A stretch of DNA of 34,177 nucleotides. It comes from Flavobacteriales bacterium. GTDB lineage: Bacteria > Bacteroidota > Bacteroidia > NORP154. Numbering within the stretch: position 1 is the stretch's first letter; each line of letters begins with the position of its first letter. The position numbers and the translations under genes were made by a program. The notes below the pieces were generated by a model. That model saw nothing but the letters and a program-made list of their open reading frames with translations, made no database searches and was not told the DNA's origin. Below are positions 1 through 10,372 of the stretch, one piece after another. The stretch is taken from the NCBI GenBank assembly GCA_012966015.1, contig DTRI01000293.1, positions 1-34,177 on the forward strand, written 5' to 3'.

Positions 1-1001
1 AGGATCTTGTTCATATGATTCTGAGAAACTACAGCACCTAGATTTGTGTTGCTATCAGTAGGGTCGCCTACCACAAGTTTTTTGGTTTTAGCAGCAAATT
101 CTGTTTTGAATTTGTCATAAATCCCTTTTTCCACAAATATTCGGCTGCCACAGAGGCAAATCTCACCTTGATTCGAAAATGAAGATTTTATGGTCGTATC
201 CATCATTTTATCAAAATCGCAATCTTCGAATATGATGTTCGGATTTTTCCCTCCCAATTCCAATGATAATTTCTTGAACATAGGTGCAGCTACCTTCGCT
301 ATCTCAGCTCCTGTTTCTGTTCCACCAGTAAATGATATTAGTGGAATATCAGGATGTGAAGTGATCGCAGCACCAACCTTGTTTCCATATCCATGAACTA
401 TATTTAGGACTCCGGCAGGAAGCCCCGCTTCTATGCAGATTTCCGAAAGCAGGTAAGCCGTCATTGGTGTGACTTCCGATGGTTTGGCAACCACACAATT
501 CCCGGCGGCCAGGGCAGGCGCAATTTTCCAGGTAAATAAATACAAGGGTAAATTCCAGGGCGAGATGCAACCGGCCACGCCAATGGGCTCCCTAAGCGTA
601 TAATTGAATCCAAGGTCGCCCATGGAATGTGACTCAGAAGCGTAGTGCAGTATTGCCGTTGCGAAAAAATGAAAATTGGTGGCTGCCCTGGGTATGTCCA
701 CTGCTTTGGCTAAACTAATGGGCTTGCCATTGTCCCTGGATTCAGCCTTAGCGAGCCCATCAAGATTTTTCTCTATCAGCGATGAGATTCGCAACAATAC
801 CTCAGATCGCTTTTCTTTGCTGGTAGATGACCACTCGGGGAAAGCCTTTTGTGCTGCACGTACGGCATCGTTCACATCATCTTCATTCGAATCTGGAATT
901 AGAGAATATACTTCTCCCTTTGACGGATCGTAATTATCGATATATTCTTTACTAGCCGGTTCAACTAGCTTGCCATCAATATAGTTTTGCAGTTTTTGCA
1001 T
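1..1001 (-). CDS. Aldehyde dehydrogenase, 2-aminomuconic 6-semialdehyde dehydrogenase type (partial, C-terminus beyond left edge)
   Basis: Not in the ORF track because the stop lies outside the window. Reverse-strand reading from ATG at 1001 gives MQKLQNYIDGKLVEPASKEYIDNYDPSKGEVYSLIPDS...ISPWNLPLYLFTWKIAPALAAGNCVVAKPSEVTPMTAYLL...SFTGGTETG...LELGGKNPNIIFEDCDF...SNQGEICLCGSRIFVEKGIYDKF. This is the ALDH fold with the NQGEICLC active-site motif typical of ALDH8A1/AMSDH-like enzymes. Neighbours are 3-HAO and ACMSD. Confidence 0.93.
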   Translation of the reverse strand, partial: MQKLQNYIDGKLVEPASKEYIDNYDPSKGEVYSLIPDSNEDDVNDAVRAAQKAFPEWSSTSKEKRSEVLLRISSLIEKNLDGLAKAESRDNGKPISLAKAVDIPRAATNFHFFATAILHYASESHSMGDLGFNYTLREPIGVAGCISPWNLPLYLFTWKIAPALAAGNCVVAKPSEVTPMTAYLLSEICIEAGLPAGVLNIVHGYGNKVGAAITSHPDIPLISFTGGTETGAEIAKVAAPMFKKLSLELGGKNPNIIFEDCDFDKMMDTTIKSSFSNQGEICLCGSRIFVEKGIYDKFKTEFAAKTKKLVVGDPTDSNTNLGAVVSQNHMNKI

Positions 1002-1274
1002 TAGATCACAAATTTAGACATTTGAGCGAGGCTTTTGCACCCGTAACGCGTCTTTTGGAGTTAATGATTAGGTCTTTACAAGTGTTAACACTCCGATCAC
1101 AGTTTAACCACCATGATGTGAGAAGCAATTACCTTAACTATTGGTATCTTGGACAAGCATATTTCCGTGGTAGAAAGAAAAAACAATTGGATAAAGAGTC
1201 CTTCCTTTGAGCAGTATGAGTTTCTTGCTAAATATTAGAAGTGTGATTACGCTCTCATCGTCCTTGCCAGATAC

Positions 1275-2018
1275 TCATTTTACAATGACCTTCTTATTTG
1301 TGATACCCTTTTCCGTTATTAACTGAAGCGTATAAATCCCCGAAGCAAAATTGCCGACATCAATTGTCTTTTTATAAATACCCGCCCGGCTCGGTAGCAC
1401 TGAGGAATTCTCGTTCACCCCTTCGTCATATACAGATTGACCCATGACATTGAGCAATTTTATCATCAAATAGCGTGACTCTACAAGCGCTATTTCCACT
1501 ACAAATTTATCAGCGCTAGGATTGGGATAGACTTTGATGTGGTCAGCAGCCATCAATTCTTTAACACCAGACGAAGTTAGAATATCCCAGTGCAATGTTG
1601 CGCTTCCACTGTTTCCTCCGTACCCATCCACAAAAAGCCATACATTTTGACTACTGGCAGTGCCATTTACCCACGAAAGCACATTACCATCCGGATCATC
1701 GAGATATGCCAGTTCGTTGTTTGTCGCTGCTGTACAATTAATATACCTCCCGTATAGTACGACATCGTAGTCGTTTGCAGTGGTCCAGAAATGCAAAGTG
1801 CCTCCTTGAGGTACCGCAGTGTTGAGGGCATATACAATATCCTTGCCGGTGCCACCTCCGCTGTTGCTCGTATAAACATGAGTAAAACCTGTAGTTGTAT
1901 AACTTGCACTGCCGGATGCACCGTATACAATTATAGGATCATTGCAGTCGTCACCGGCCTGGGCAAATGAAACAGTATAGCAAAATGTCGTGATTACAGT
2001 TAAGGTGAATAGCTTCAT
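1275..2018 (-). CDS. Secreted protein with pre-peptidase-like domain and T9SS type A C-terminal sorting domain
   Basis: Signal peptide MKLFTLTVITTFCYTVSFAQ; C-terminal IKVYPNPSADKFVVEI...NVMGQSVYDE...FASGIYTLQLITEKGITNKKVIVK is a type A sorting domain. Confidence 0.85.
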   Translation of the reverse strand: MKLFTLTVITTFCYTVSFAQAGDDCNDPIIVYGASGSASYTTTGFTHVYTSNSGGGTGKDIVYALNTAVPQGGTLHFWTTANDYDVVLYGRYINCTAATNNELAYLDDPDGNVLSWVNGTASSQNVWLFVDGYGGNSGSATLHWDILTSSGVKELMAADHIKVYPNPSADKFVVEIALVESRYLMIKLLNVMGQSVYDEGVNENSSVLPSRAGIYKKTIDVGNFASGIYTLQLITEKGITNKKVIVK

Positions 2019-2120
2019 GGTGCGATGTTTTAGAAGGATTCGATGGACCTGAAGATAATAAAGTTAAAGGAATTTCCTCTCCTCGAACTTAGCCTGAAAA
2101 AGTAATTCAAAGAACCTCTG

Positions 2121-2909
2121 CTACATGCATCCTAGCCGTCCTCCATCCACTGGCAGGTTAACACCATTAATATAAGCAGCAGCGTCAGAGGCTAAAAATG
2201 CAACCGCATAGGCAATCTCTTCAGATGTAGCAAATCTGCCGGCAGGAATCATGCCTTTACTTTGTGCTATTATATCATCAACAGAGGCATCAGTTTTTTT
2301 AGCCTTATTATCGAGTAAGGCATGCAATCGTGCCGTGTCTGTAAATCCCGGCAATACATTATTAACTGTAATCCCAAATTCCCCGAGCTCTTTTGAGAGA
2401 GTCTTTGACCAGCTAGCCACCGCGCCTCTGATAGTATTAGAAACACCCAGGCCCTGAATGGGTTCTTTTGCGGATGTAGAAATAATATTAATTATGCGGC
2501 CACCGCCCAACTCTTTCATGCCTGGCACTACCGCTTGCACGAGAATCTGATTGCAAATAACATGATTTGAAAATGCATTCATAAAAGCTCTTGGGTTGGC
2601 GTCCACAGCTAATCCGGCATCTGGTCCGCCTGTATTGTTTATCAAGATGTCTACTGTAGCATGCTCCTCCAGATACTCCTCCACTTTTACGCTTAATTCA
2701 TTGGGTAAGCTGAAGTCCGCTTTTATATAGTGATGCTCCTGGCCCTGGCTGGAATCTAATTCTGCTTTAACTTCTTGAAGTTTCTGTCTGTTTCTTGCCA
2801 GCAGAACAATACTGGCTCCTAATTCAGCGAGCTCTATAGCAATTGCCTTTCCGATACCCTGTGTGCTTCCGCAAACGAACGCAGTTTTTGATTTGAGGTT
2901 AATATCCAT
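2121..2909 (-). CDS. SDR family NAD(P)-dependent oxidoreductase
   Basis: Rossmann motif VCGSTQGIGKAIA, NNTGGP, S-x-K catalytic region (IISTSAKEP... SNTIRGAVASWSKTLSKEL), C-terminal INGVNLPVDGGRLG. Confidence 0.9.
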   Translation of the reverse strand: MDINLKSKTAFVCGSTQGIGKAIAIELAELGASIVLLARNRQKLQEVKAELDSSQGQEHHYIKADFSLPNELSVKVEEYLEEHATVDILINNTGGPDAGLAVDANPRAFMNAFSNHVICNQILVQAVVPGMKELGGGRIINIISTSAKEPIQGLGVSNTIRGAVASWSKTLSKELGEFGITVNNVLPGFTDTARLHALLDNKAKKTDASVDDIIAQSKGMIPAGRFATSEEIAYAVAFLASDAAAYINGVNLPVDGGRLGCM

Positions 2910-2937
2910 AACTTCTATTTGTTTTTTATCTTAGCCA

Positions 2938-2945
2938 CAAATTTA
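2938..2945 (-). promoter_or_regulatory. Putative Bacteroidota -7 box (TAAATTTG) for the SDR gene
   Basis: CAAATTTA on + (TAAATTTG on -) about 28 nt upstream of the SDR start; matches the TAnnTTTG consensus. No clear -33 element identified. Confidence 0.4.
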
Positions 2946-2958
2946 AAAATATAAAACA

Positions 2959-3480
2959 ATGAGTATTCAAAGGCCATTTAATTTCAAGAGCTGGATTGAC
3001 CAAAACAAGCATTTACTCAAGCCACCCGTTGGTAACCAGTGTGTTTATACTGAAGCAGAGAATTTTATTGTGATGGTTGTTGGCGGACCCAATAGTCGCA
3101 AAGATTATCATTACAATGAAAGTGAGGAGTTCTTCCATCAATTGGAAGGCGATATCATTTTGAAGATAATGGAAGATGGGAAACCAGTCGACATTCATAT
3201 AAATGAAGGTGATATATTTCTCTTGCCGCCTAAAGTGCCACACTCACCTCAAAGACCGGCAAATACCGTGGGATTGGTAATGGAAAAAGTTCGAGATGAC
3301 AACGACACGGATGGACTGCTATGGTTCTGTGAAGAATGTAATGAGAAGATATACGAAGAGAAGTTTCATCTTGAAGATGTTGTTTCTCAGCTGCCACCGA
3401 TTATGGAGCGCTTCTATTCATCGCTTGAAAACAGAACCTGTAAAAATTGCAATGCTGTAATAGAGCCCCCAACGAAGTAA
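2959..3480 (+). CDS. nbaC: 3-hydroxyanthranilate 3,4-dioxygenase
   Basis: Cupin with GGPNSRKDYHYNESEEFFHQLEGDIILKIMEDG..., IHINEGDIFLLPPKVPHSPQRPANTVGLVMEKVR, and the C-terminal rubredoxin-like CEEC...CKNC site of bacterial 3-HAO. Confidence 0.95.
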   Translation: MSIQRPFNFKSWIDQNKHLLKPPVGNQCVYTEAENFIVMVVGGPNSRKDYHYNESEEFFHQLEGDIILKIMEDGKPVDIHINEGDIFLLPPKVPHSPQRPANTVGLVMEKVRDDNDTDGLLWFCEECNEKIYEEKFHLEDVVSQLPPIMERFYSSLENRTCKNCNAVIEPPTK

Positions 3481-3486
3481 GTGTCA

Positions 3487-4494
3487 ATGTTGGTTGTAGA
3501 TATCCATACCCACATACTTCCTGAACACATACCCAACTTTCGAGAAAGGTTTGGTTACGGCGAATTTATTCGCCTGGAACATCACAAACCCTGCTGTGCC
3601 AGGATGATGATGGACGATGAGTTTTTTCGTGAAGTTGAAGACAACTGTTGGTCGGCTGAAACCAGAATGAAAGAGTGTGATCACCATCATGTCAACGTGC
3701 AGGTGTTATCAACGGTACCCGTGATGTTTTCTTACTGGGCAGAGCCCAAAGACACGCTGGACTTATCCATTTTTTTAAATGATCACATAGCGGGAATCGT
3801 TGAGAAATACCCGAAACGGTTTGTTGGCCTCGGTACGCTTCCTATGCAGGATAGTGAGCTTGCCATCAAGGAGCTGGAGAGATGCAAGGAGATTGGAATG
3901 CGTGGCATACAGATCGGGTCGCACATCAACAATTGGAACCTGGATCAGCCTGAAGTTATTGATGTGTTCACAGCAATGGAAGCCCTCGATATGGCATTGT
4001 TTGTTCACCCGTGGTGGTGGATGGCCAAAGAAAAGATGCCTAAATATTGGTTGTCCTGGCTGGTAGGTATGCCCGCCGAAACTTCGCTGGCCATTTGCTC
4101 TATGATATTTGGTGGGGTATTTGCCAGGCTGCCGAATTTAAGGGTTGCTTTTGCCCATGGAGGAGGAGCATTCCCGGCAACCATTGGTAGAATTGAGCAT
4201 GGGTTCAGCGTACGGCCGGACTTAGTTGCTAGAGACAATGACGTTAACCCAAGGGAATATCTTGGGAAGTTCTATTTGGATAGTCTTGTACACGATAAAA
4301 AAATGCTCGACTATATTATTGATCTTATAGGTGATGATAAGGTGGCTATGGGAACAGACTATCCATTTCCTCTCGGAGAGCTTGTTCCAGGAGAGCTAAT
4401 CAATAGCATGAATTACAATAATGAGCGAAAAGAACGTTTGTTGAGCGGTACGGCATTGGAATGGCTAGGGTTGGAGGGAAGTGACTTCAAATAA
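3487..4494 (+). CDS. nbaD: Amidohydrolase, 2-amino-3-carboxymuconate-6-semialdehyde decarboxylase (ACMSD)
   Basis: [30 protein letters not shown]..., [37 protein letters not shown]. Adjacent to 3-HAO. The ORF track start (GTG 3481) is 2 codons upstream of ATG 3487; either is possible. Confidence 0.93.
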   Translation: MLVVDIHTHILPEHIPNFRERFGYGEFIRLEHHKPCCARMMMDDEFFREVEDNCWSAETRMKECDHHHVNVQVLSTVPVMFSYWAEPKDTLDLSIFLNDHIAGIVEKYPKRFVGLGTLPMQDSELAIKELERCKEIGMRGIQIGSHINNWNLDQPEVIDVFTAMEALDMALFVHPWWWMAKEKMPKYWLSWLVGMPAETSLAICSMIFGGVFARLPNLRVAFAHGGGAFPATIGRIEHGFSVRPDLVARDNDVNPREYLGKFYLDSLVHDKKMLDYIIDLIGDDKVAMGTDYPFPLGELVPGELINSMNYNNERKERLLSGTALEWLGLEGSDFK

Positions 4495-4511
4495 ATAAGA
4501 CGTTCATTTTT

Positions 4512-5246
4512 ATGATCTTACGGACAGAGAAACTGGTTAAGAAGTACAAGAGCAGGGCTGTTGTTAACGAGGTGTCAATTGAGGTGGCCCAAGGTGAGGT
4601 TGTGGGCTTGCTAGGACCAAATGGTGCCGGTAAGACCACTACATTCTATATGATGGTTGGGCTAATAAAGCCCAACTCTGGAAACATTTACCTGGGGGAT
4701 GAAAACATTACGACACAACCAATGTATAAGAGAGCACAGAAGGGTATTGGCTACTTGCCGCAGGAAGCATCTGTTTTTAGGAAGCTAAGTGTTGAAGACA
4801 ATTTGATTGCGGTATTGGAAATGACCTCCTTGTCTAAAAAGGAGCAGAAGGAAAAGCTGGAGGACCTGCTAGAAGAATTTGGCCTTCAACACGTCAGAAC
4901 AAATCGTGGTGATTTGCTTTCAGGAGGTGAAAGAAGAAGAACGGAAATTGCCAGGTCTCTGGCGGTAAGTCCTAGTTTTATCTTGTTGGATGAGCCATTT
5001 GCGGGTGTTGACCCCATTGCAGTTGAAGACATCCAAAATATTATTTCTCAGCTTCGAGAGAAAAATATTGGCATTTTAATTACTGATCACAATGTGCATG
5101 AAACACTCTCTATAACAGATCGCTCGTATCTCCTGTTCGAGGGAAAAATATTAAAGGCCGGCACTTCTAAGGAGCTATCTGAGGATGAGCAAGTGCGGAA
5201 GGTGTACTTGGGTCAAAATTTTGAGCTCAGGGAGAGGGCGCCTTAA
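4512..5246 (+). CDS. lptB: LPS export ABC transporter ATP-binding protein LptB
   Basis: Walker [92 protein letters not shown]: LptB-type sequence throughout. Confidence 0.95.
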   Translation: MILRTEKLVKKYKSRAVVNEVSIEVAQGEVVGLLGPNGAGKTTTFYMMVGLIKPNSGNIYLGDENITTQPMYKRAQKGIGYLPQEASVFRKLSVEDNLIAVLEMTSLSKKEQKEKLEDLLEEFGLQHVRTNRGDLLSGGERRRTEIARSLAVSPSFILLDEPFAGVDPIAVEDIQNIISQLREKNIGILITDHNVHETLSITDRSYLLFEGKILKAGTSKELSEDEQVRKVYLGQNFELRERAP

Positions 5247-5659
5247 TCTTCCCAGTCCGGGATTGGAATCATGTCCTTGACGATGAAAGCTCCCGGATAT
5301 TCCTCATACAATTCTTTGTGCAGCTTTTGCGCTTGCAGGTGAGTTCTAAAATCTCCGACCCTTACCTTAAAGTAGGGTGCATCATAAATCACATAGCCTT
5401 CATAGTCTGGCAGCTTCTCAACGAACCCCGCTTTTTCTTTTAACGCACTTTTTTTACTTGCACCAAAAAATATTTGAACCCTAAAGCCAGGCATCAATCC
5501 TCGCTCTGCCTTATTGCTTGCAACGTGTCGATTTACCAGCTCACTAATTCTTTTGTCTTGCACTAGAGTAACTCCAGAGGAATCCTTCTTCGGTTTCTGA
5601 GCAGGCGCAACAACATAGACCAATTGCAAAACGGTAAGCAGTAAAATAATTCGTGTCAT
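5243..5659 (-). CDS. SPOR domain-containing secreted protein
   Basis: ORF 5243..5680; the likelier start is the internal Met giving [21 protein letters not shown] (signal peptide). GFRVQIFFG...[47 protein letters not shown]-type SPOR pattern. Convergent 4-bp overlap with lptB. Confidence 0.75.
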   Translation of the reverse strand: MTRIILLLTVLQLVYVVAPAQKPKKDSSGVTLVQDKRISELVNRHVASNKAERGLMPGFRVQIFFGASKKSALKEKAGFVEKLPDYEGYVIYDAPYFKVRVGDFRTHLQAQKLHKELYEEYPGAFIVKDMIPIPDWED

Positions 5660-5786
5660 CTTGCCCGTAAAATTACACATCTACAAATAATGAAAAGTGT
5701 TTTTATATCGAAGTTAATAACAGCGATTGACAGTGTACGAGCCAATCTGCGCTTGTTTGCCGAATTTTAATTGATTTTCATCGATT

Positions 5787-5820
5787 TTTGATTCCCGAAC
5801 TAAATATTCTTATAAATTTG
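5787..5820 (+). promoter_or_regulatory. Putative Bacteroidota sigma-70 promoter of the ACIII/cox operon
   Basis: TTTG at 5787-5790, 22-nt spacer, TAAATTTG (TAnnTTTG) at 5813-5820, upstream of actA ATG at 5858. Confidence 0.6.
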
Positions 5821-5857
5821 CCGTCAAATTGATTTTATCTCTGCTGTTCGGAAGAAA

Positions 5858-7177
5858 ATGACTATGACCCACAGCTTGTCCAAGTCCAATAGTTTGAACA
5901 TAGATTTTCAGAATTATCTCTCTGCATCTCGGCGGCGAATACTAGCGTCAATTTCAATCCTTCTTTTTTCTTTTGCAATTATTGTACCAGGTGTAAATGC
6001 CCAGGATGATATTGACGGAGCGGCTATTTTTAAGAAGACATGTACTCAATGCCATACCATAGGCAAGGGTAAGTTAACCGGCCCGGACCTTAAAGATGCG
6101 CACAAGAGAGTTCCTCAACCCCATGAGGAATGGATGGTTCCATGGATACAGAATTCCCAGGCAGTAATTAAAGCAGGGGATGCATATGCCGTTAAGATAT
6201 TTGAAGAGTATAACAAGACGCTGATGACCACCAATCCTCTGTCTGACGAAGAGGCACTCGCGGTGATTCAATATATGGTTGAGGAGAGCGCCAAAGAAAC
6301 GACAACGGCAGGCGCTGTTGCAGATAATCCATATGAGCCCGCACCGGAAGAAGAGCCGGATAACACCTCAGATTATATATTGTTGGCATTCGGTGCAATA
6401 TTTTTAACCCTGATTTTTATCCTCGGGTCAGTAGGGAAGTCCCTGAAAAGACTGGTAGCTGAAAGGCAAGGCTCTCCGGAACCGATAGAGCTAAGCGCAA
6501 TAGGGAGCCTGAAGCAATGGATGGGTTCCAACAAGAGAGTTGTCGCGGTTATTATTATTGTGCTAATTGCATATGGTTCGAAACAGGGTTGGAATGCAAT
6601 GCTTTACCTGGATGTGCAACAGGGATATGAACCAGAGCAACCTATTTGGTTTTCGCACAAAGTTCATGCTGGCACCAATGGAATAAACTGCGTTTATTGC
6701 CACTCAAGTGCCGAGAAAGGAAAGACCGCTGGGATTCCTTCGGCAAATGTTTGCATGAATTGCCACAAGGCGATTAAGGATGGAACGTTTACCGGTGACA
6801 AAGAGATTCCGAAAATCTATGCTGCCCTGGACTATGACGTGGAGAAACAAACTTATGGAGAGAATACAACACCGATCAATTGGATTAGAGTGCACAGCCT
6901 TGCTGACTTTGCCTATTTTAATCATTCACAGCATGTGGTAGTAGGACAGGTAGAATGTCAAACATGCCACGGACCGGTAGAGGAAATGCATGTGATGAGA
7001 CAGGAATCCATGTTAACCATGGGCTGGTGCATCGATTGTCACAGGAAAACAGAAGTGAAGATGGAAGGCAATGAATATTATACAGAGCTCCATGCAAAGC
7101 TGGTAGAAAAACATGAAGGTGAAAAAATCACAGTAGACAAAATGGGCGGCATAGATTGCGCCCGATGTCATTACTAA
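5858..7177 (+). CDS. actA: ActA: multihaem cytochrome c subunit of alternative complex III with N-terminal monohaem cytochrome domain
   Basis: Six CxxCH motifs: CTQCH, CVYCH, CMNCH, CQTCH, CIDCH, CARCH; N-terminal signal, central TM segments; first gene of the act operon. Confidence 0.93.
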   Translation: MTMTHSLSKSNSLNIDFQNYLSASRRRILASISILLFSFAIIVPGVNAQDDIDGAAIFKKTCTQCHTIGKGKLTGPDLKDAHKRVPQPHEEWMVPWIQNSQAVIKAGDAYAVKIFEEYNKTLMTTNPLSDEEALAVIQYMVEESAKETTTAGAVADNPYEPAPEEEPDNTSDYILLAFGAIFLTLIFILGSVGKSLKRLVAERQGSPEPIELSAIGSLKQWMGSNKRVVAVIIIVLIAYGSKQGWNAMLYLDVQQGYEPEQPIWFSHKVHAGTNGINCVYCHSSAEKGKTAGIPSANVCMNCHKAIKDGTFTGDKEIPKIYAALDYDVEKQTYGENTTPINWIRVHSLADFAYFNHSQHVVVGQVECQTCHGPVEEMHVMRQESMLTMGWCIDCHRKTEVKMEGNEYYTELHAKLVEKHEGEKITVDKMGGIDCARCHY

Positions 7178-7189
7178 TTAAAAGAACAG

Positions 7190-10100
7190 ATGCCAACTAC
7201 GAAGAAATATTTCAAGAGTCCGGAGGAGCTGGAAAATAAGCAGGAGTTTATTGACCAACAGCAAGACGAATTCGTTGAAAAGCTTCCCATCGATAAATTT
7301 CTAGGTGATAGTGGGCTCTCAACTTCTTCTGCTTCAAGAAGGGATTTTCTAAAGTTCTTAGGTTTTGGTGTAGGTGCTGCAACGCTGGCGGCATGTGAAG
7401 GGCCAGTGAATAAGGCGATACCTTATTTGAATAAACCAGAGGAGATCACACCTGGAGTTGCTAATTGGTATGCTTCCACCTATATGAATGGCAAGGACTA
7501 TTGCCCTATCCTGGTAAAGACAAGGGAGGGCAGGCCTATTCATATTGAAGGCAATAAATTGTCACCTGTTACTAATGGGGCGGTCAATGCTCGGGTGCAA
7601 GCCTCGGTTTTATCCCTGTATGACTCAGGCAGATTGAAAGGGCCAATGGCCAACGGAACGGAAAGCACCTGGGCTGCTGTCGATAAGGAAATAGGATCCA
7701 AGCTAAATGCAATAAGGGCTAATGGGGGAAGTGTACGCGTTTTGAGCAGTTCTATTGGAAGCCCAACCACTAAACGGGCGATTCATGAGTTTCTTGGAAG
7801 TTTTAACGTACAGAATGGGGGTGATTCTGAAGAGGAGGCAGCATCTGTTGATACTAAGCATATTGTATATGATGCAGTATCATATGCTGGAATCAGAACA
7901 GCAAATGAGCTGAGCTTTGGGAAAGCAGTAGTACCTAATTACAGCTTTGATAAGGCAAAGGCAATCGTGAGCGTTGGAGCGGACTTCCTGGGTAACTGGG
8001 TGGCGCCAGTTGAGTTTAGTCAGCAGTACGGTTTAGCGCGAAGAGTGGATAAGGGAAGCCTGGCGAAACACATTCAATTTGAATCTAACCTTTCTCTATC
8101 GGGTAGCAATGCGGATGACAGATATCCTGTCAAGCCTTCACAGTACGGAGCGATCTTAACAGGTTTATACAATGAAATCGCTAAGTTAATGGGCCGCCCA
8201 GCTGTTCCAGCAGGAAAGCTCGACGGAGAAATGATGAGCAATGTAATGGCCGCTGCAAATCACCTGTTAAAGAATAAAGGTGCAGCCATTCTGGTTTCAG
8301 GCTCAAATAATACAAATCATCAAGTGATTGCTAACTCGATAAACGAGTTAATAGGCAGCTATGGCAATACTATTGACCTGGACAATCCAAGACTTAATAT
8401 TCAAAGTGATGATGCCGCCCTTGCTGGTTTGATAAAGGAGATGAATGCAGGTTCAGTTTCTGCACTTATCATTTACGGCACGAACCCATCTTATTCTCTG
8501 CCCAATGCCAGTGAGTTCAACAGTGGTTTAGAAAAAGTCGGACTAACGGTTTCTTTCACGGACAGAATGGATGAAACAGGGGCATTGGTTAACTACATTT
8601 GCCCCGACCACCACTATTTAGAGTCTTGGAATGACGCTAACTCCGTTTCGGGAGAGTACAGCTTGTGCCAGCCAACCATTAAGCCTTTGTTCAAGACGAG
8701 ACAAGCGCAAGAAAGCCTTTTAAATTGGGGAGGGAACAAATCTGAGTATCTGTCATTCTTGAAGAAAAATTGGGAGGAGAATGTTTATCCTAACCAAAGC
8801 AAGCACGCATTTTTTGATTCATTCTGGAATCAGAGTCTCCATGACGGGGTAGTTACAATATCAGCTAAGCCAAAAGAGGAGGCAGGGGAAGAGCTAACCG
8901 AGGGGGAACCGGAAGAATCCATGAGCAATCCTATTGTGGAAGCTGCTACAAATCTCAGCGGCTCGGAAAGCTCTGAAGGTACATGGGAGTTGTCGCTTTA
9001 CGAAAAAATTGGAATTGGTAATGGAGAACACGCCAATAATCCTTGGTTACAAGAGCTTCCGGATCCTGTTTCAAAAGTTTGCTGGGACAATTATATAACC
9101 ATGAATCCTTCGCAAATGAAGGAGCTTAATTTCAACACAACCCTGGGCCAGGTACAGGAGGCGGACGTGGTGGAAATAAGTGTAAATGGAACTACTATCA
9201 AGGCGCCGGTTTATCCGCAGTACGGCCAAGCGAGGGGAACTATTGGCTTAGCTGTTGGTTACGGAAGATCAGGCTCAGGAAAAACAGGAGATGGAGTAGG
9301 TGTCAATGCATATCCTCTAGCGTCCTTTGCTGATGGATATATATCTTTTGAACCAGGCAGCGTTGAAATGAGTGGATCGAAAGGAGGCTATCACATTGCT
9401 ACCATTCAAACGCATCACACAATGATGGGCCGTGACCCGGTTCGCGAAACGACTTTGGAGGAATTCAGCGCTGACCCTAAATCAGGCAATCCAGACACTA
9501 AAATACCTACTGTTGATCATAAGATGAAATCTCCGGAGGAGATTAATCTATGGCAGAGCTTTCCAAGAGAAGGACATTTTTGGAATCTGTCTATTGATCT
9601 TACGGCATGTATAGGTTGTGGAGCTTGTGTAGTAGGTTGTAATTCAGAAAATAATGTGCCGGTAGTTGGTAAGGATGAGGTGCGAAGGAGCAGGGAGATG
9701 CACTGGATTAGAATAGATAGGTATTACAGCAGTGATGAGGAACAAAAACCTGAAGATGACAGAGATCTCGATGCACTTGAAGTCCCTTCTGTCTCAGGAA
9801 GTTTGTCGGTGGTTTTTCAACCTATCATGTGCCAGCACTGCAACCACGCACCATGCGAAACAGTTTGTCCGGTAGCTGCCACAACGCACAGCAACGACGG
9901 ACTCAACCAAATGATTTACAACCGCTGCGTTGGAACAAAATTCTGCCTGAACAATTGCCCTTATAAAGTGAGGAGATTTAATTGGTTCAATTATAAGAAT
10001 GATGATAAATTTGCTGATGTTAATCCATCGCAGGATGACTGGGGCAAAATGGTGCTTAACCCGGATGTGGTAGTAAGAGCGAGGGGAGTAATGGAAAAAT

Positions 10101-10360
10101 GCTCTATGTGTATTCAAAGAATACAGGAGGGCAAATTAACAGCAAAAAAGGGTGGTAGAAAGCTGGTTGATGGAGACATACAAACAGCTTGCGCCTCAGC
10201 TTGCCCAACGCATGCCATTAAATTCGGGGATGTAAATGATGAGACCAGTGAAATGGCTGAACTCAAGGAGAATCCAAGAAGCTATTATCTATTAGGAGAA
10301 TTAGACACACAACCTTCGGTTAGATACTTAACCAAGGTTAGAAATAAGCATAAAGCATAA
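7190..10360 (+). CDS. actB: ActB: molybdopterin-oxidoreductase-like plus Fe-S subunit of alternative complex III
   Basis: Twin-arginine/lipobox segment SRRDFLKFLGFGVGAATLAACEGP; MopB-like central part; ferredoxin-type clusters CIGCGACVVGC, CQHCNHAPCETVCP, CVGTKFCLNNCP, CSMCIQRIQEG...CASACP. Confidence 0.95.
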   Translation: MPTTKKYFKSPEELENKQEFIDQQQDEFVEKLPIDKFLGDSGLSTSSASRRDFLKFLGFGVGAATLAACEGPVNKAIPYLNKPEEITPGVANWYASTYMNGKDYCPILVKTREGRPIHIEGNKLSPVTNGAVNARVQASVLSLYDSGRLKGPMANGTESTWAAVDKEIGSKLNAIRANGGSVRVLSSSIGSPTTKRAIHEFLGSFNVQNGGDSEEEAASVDTKHIVYDAVSYAGIRTANELSFGKAVVPNYSFDKAKAIVSVGADFLGNWVAPVEFSQQYGLARRVDKGSLAKHIQFESNLSLSGSNADDRYPVKPSQYGAILTGLYNEIAKLMGRPAVPAGKLDGEMMSNVMAAANHLLKNKGAAILVSGSNNTNHQVIANSINELIGSYGNTIDLDNPRLNIQSDDAALAGLIKEMNAGSVSALIIYGTNPSYSLPNASEFNSGLEKVGLTVSFTDRMDETGALVNYICPDHHYLESWNDANSVSGEYSLCQPTIKPLFKTRQAQESLLNWGGNKSEYLSFLKKNWEENVYPNQSKHAFFDSFWNQSLHDGVVTISAKPKEEAGEELTEGEPEESMSNPIVEAATNLSGSESSEGTWELSLYEKIGIGNGEHANNPWLQELPDPVSKVCWDNYITMNPSQMKELNFNTTLGQVQEADVVEISVNGTTIKAPVYPQYGQARGTIGLAVGYGRSGSGKTGDGVGVNAYPLASFADGYISFEPGSVEMSGSKGGYHIATIQTHHTMMGRDPVRETTLEEFSADPKSGNPDTKIPTVDHKMKSPEEINLWQSFPREGHFWNLSIDLTACIGCGACVVGCNSENNVPVVGKDEVRRSREMHWIRIDRYYSSDEEQKPEDDRDLDALEVPSVSGSLSVVFQPIMCQHCNHAPCETVCPVAATTHSNDGLNQMIYNRCVGTKFCLNNCPYKVRRFNWFNYKNDDKFADVNPSQDDWGKMVLNPDVVVRARGVMEKCSMCIQRIQEGKLTAKKGGRKLVDGDIQTACASACPTHAIKFGDVNDETSEMAELKENPRSYYLLGELDTQPSVRYLTKVRNKHKA

Positions 10361-10372
10361 GAACAATTATAA

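Noticed and set aside
349-570. Minus-strand 73-aa ORF and plus-strand ORFs 190..396 and 676..933
   Set aside because: All lie within the ALDH coding region in other frames; the ALDH reading frame has clear family motifs.
1022-1210. Plus-strand 62-aa ORF in the ALDH/T9SS gap
   Set aside because: No recognisable domain or signal; overlaps the likely ALDH promoter region; treated as chance.
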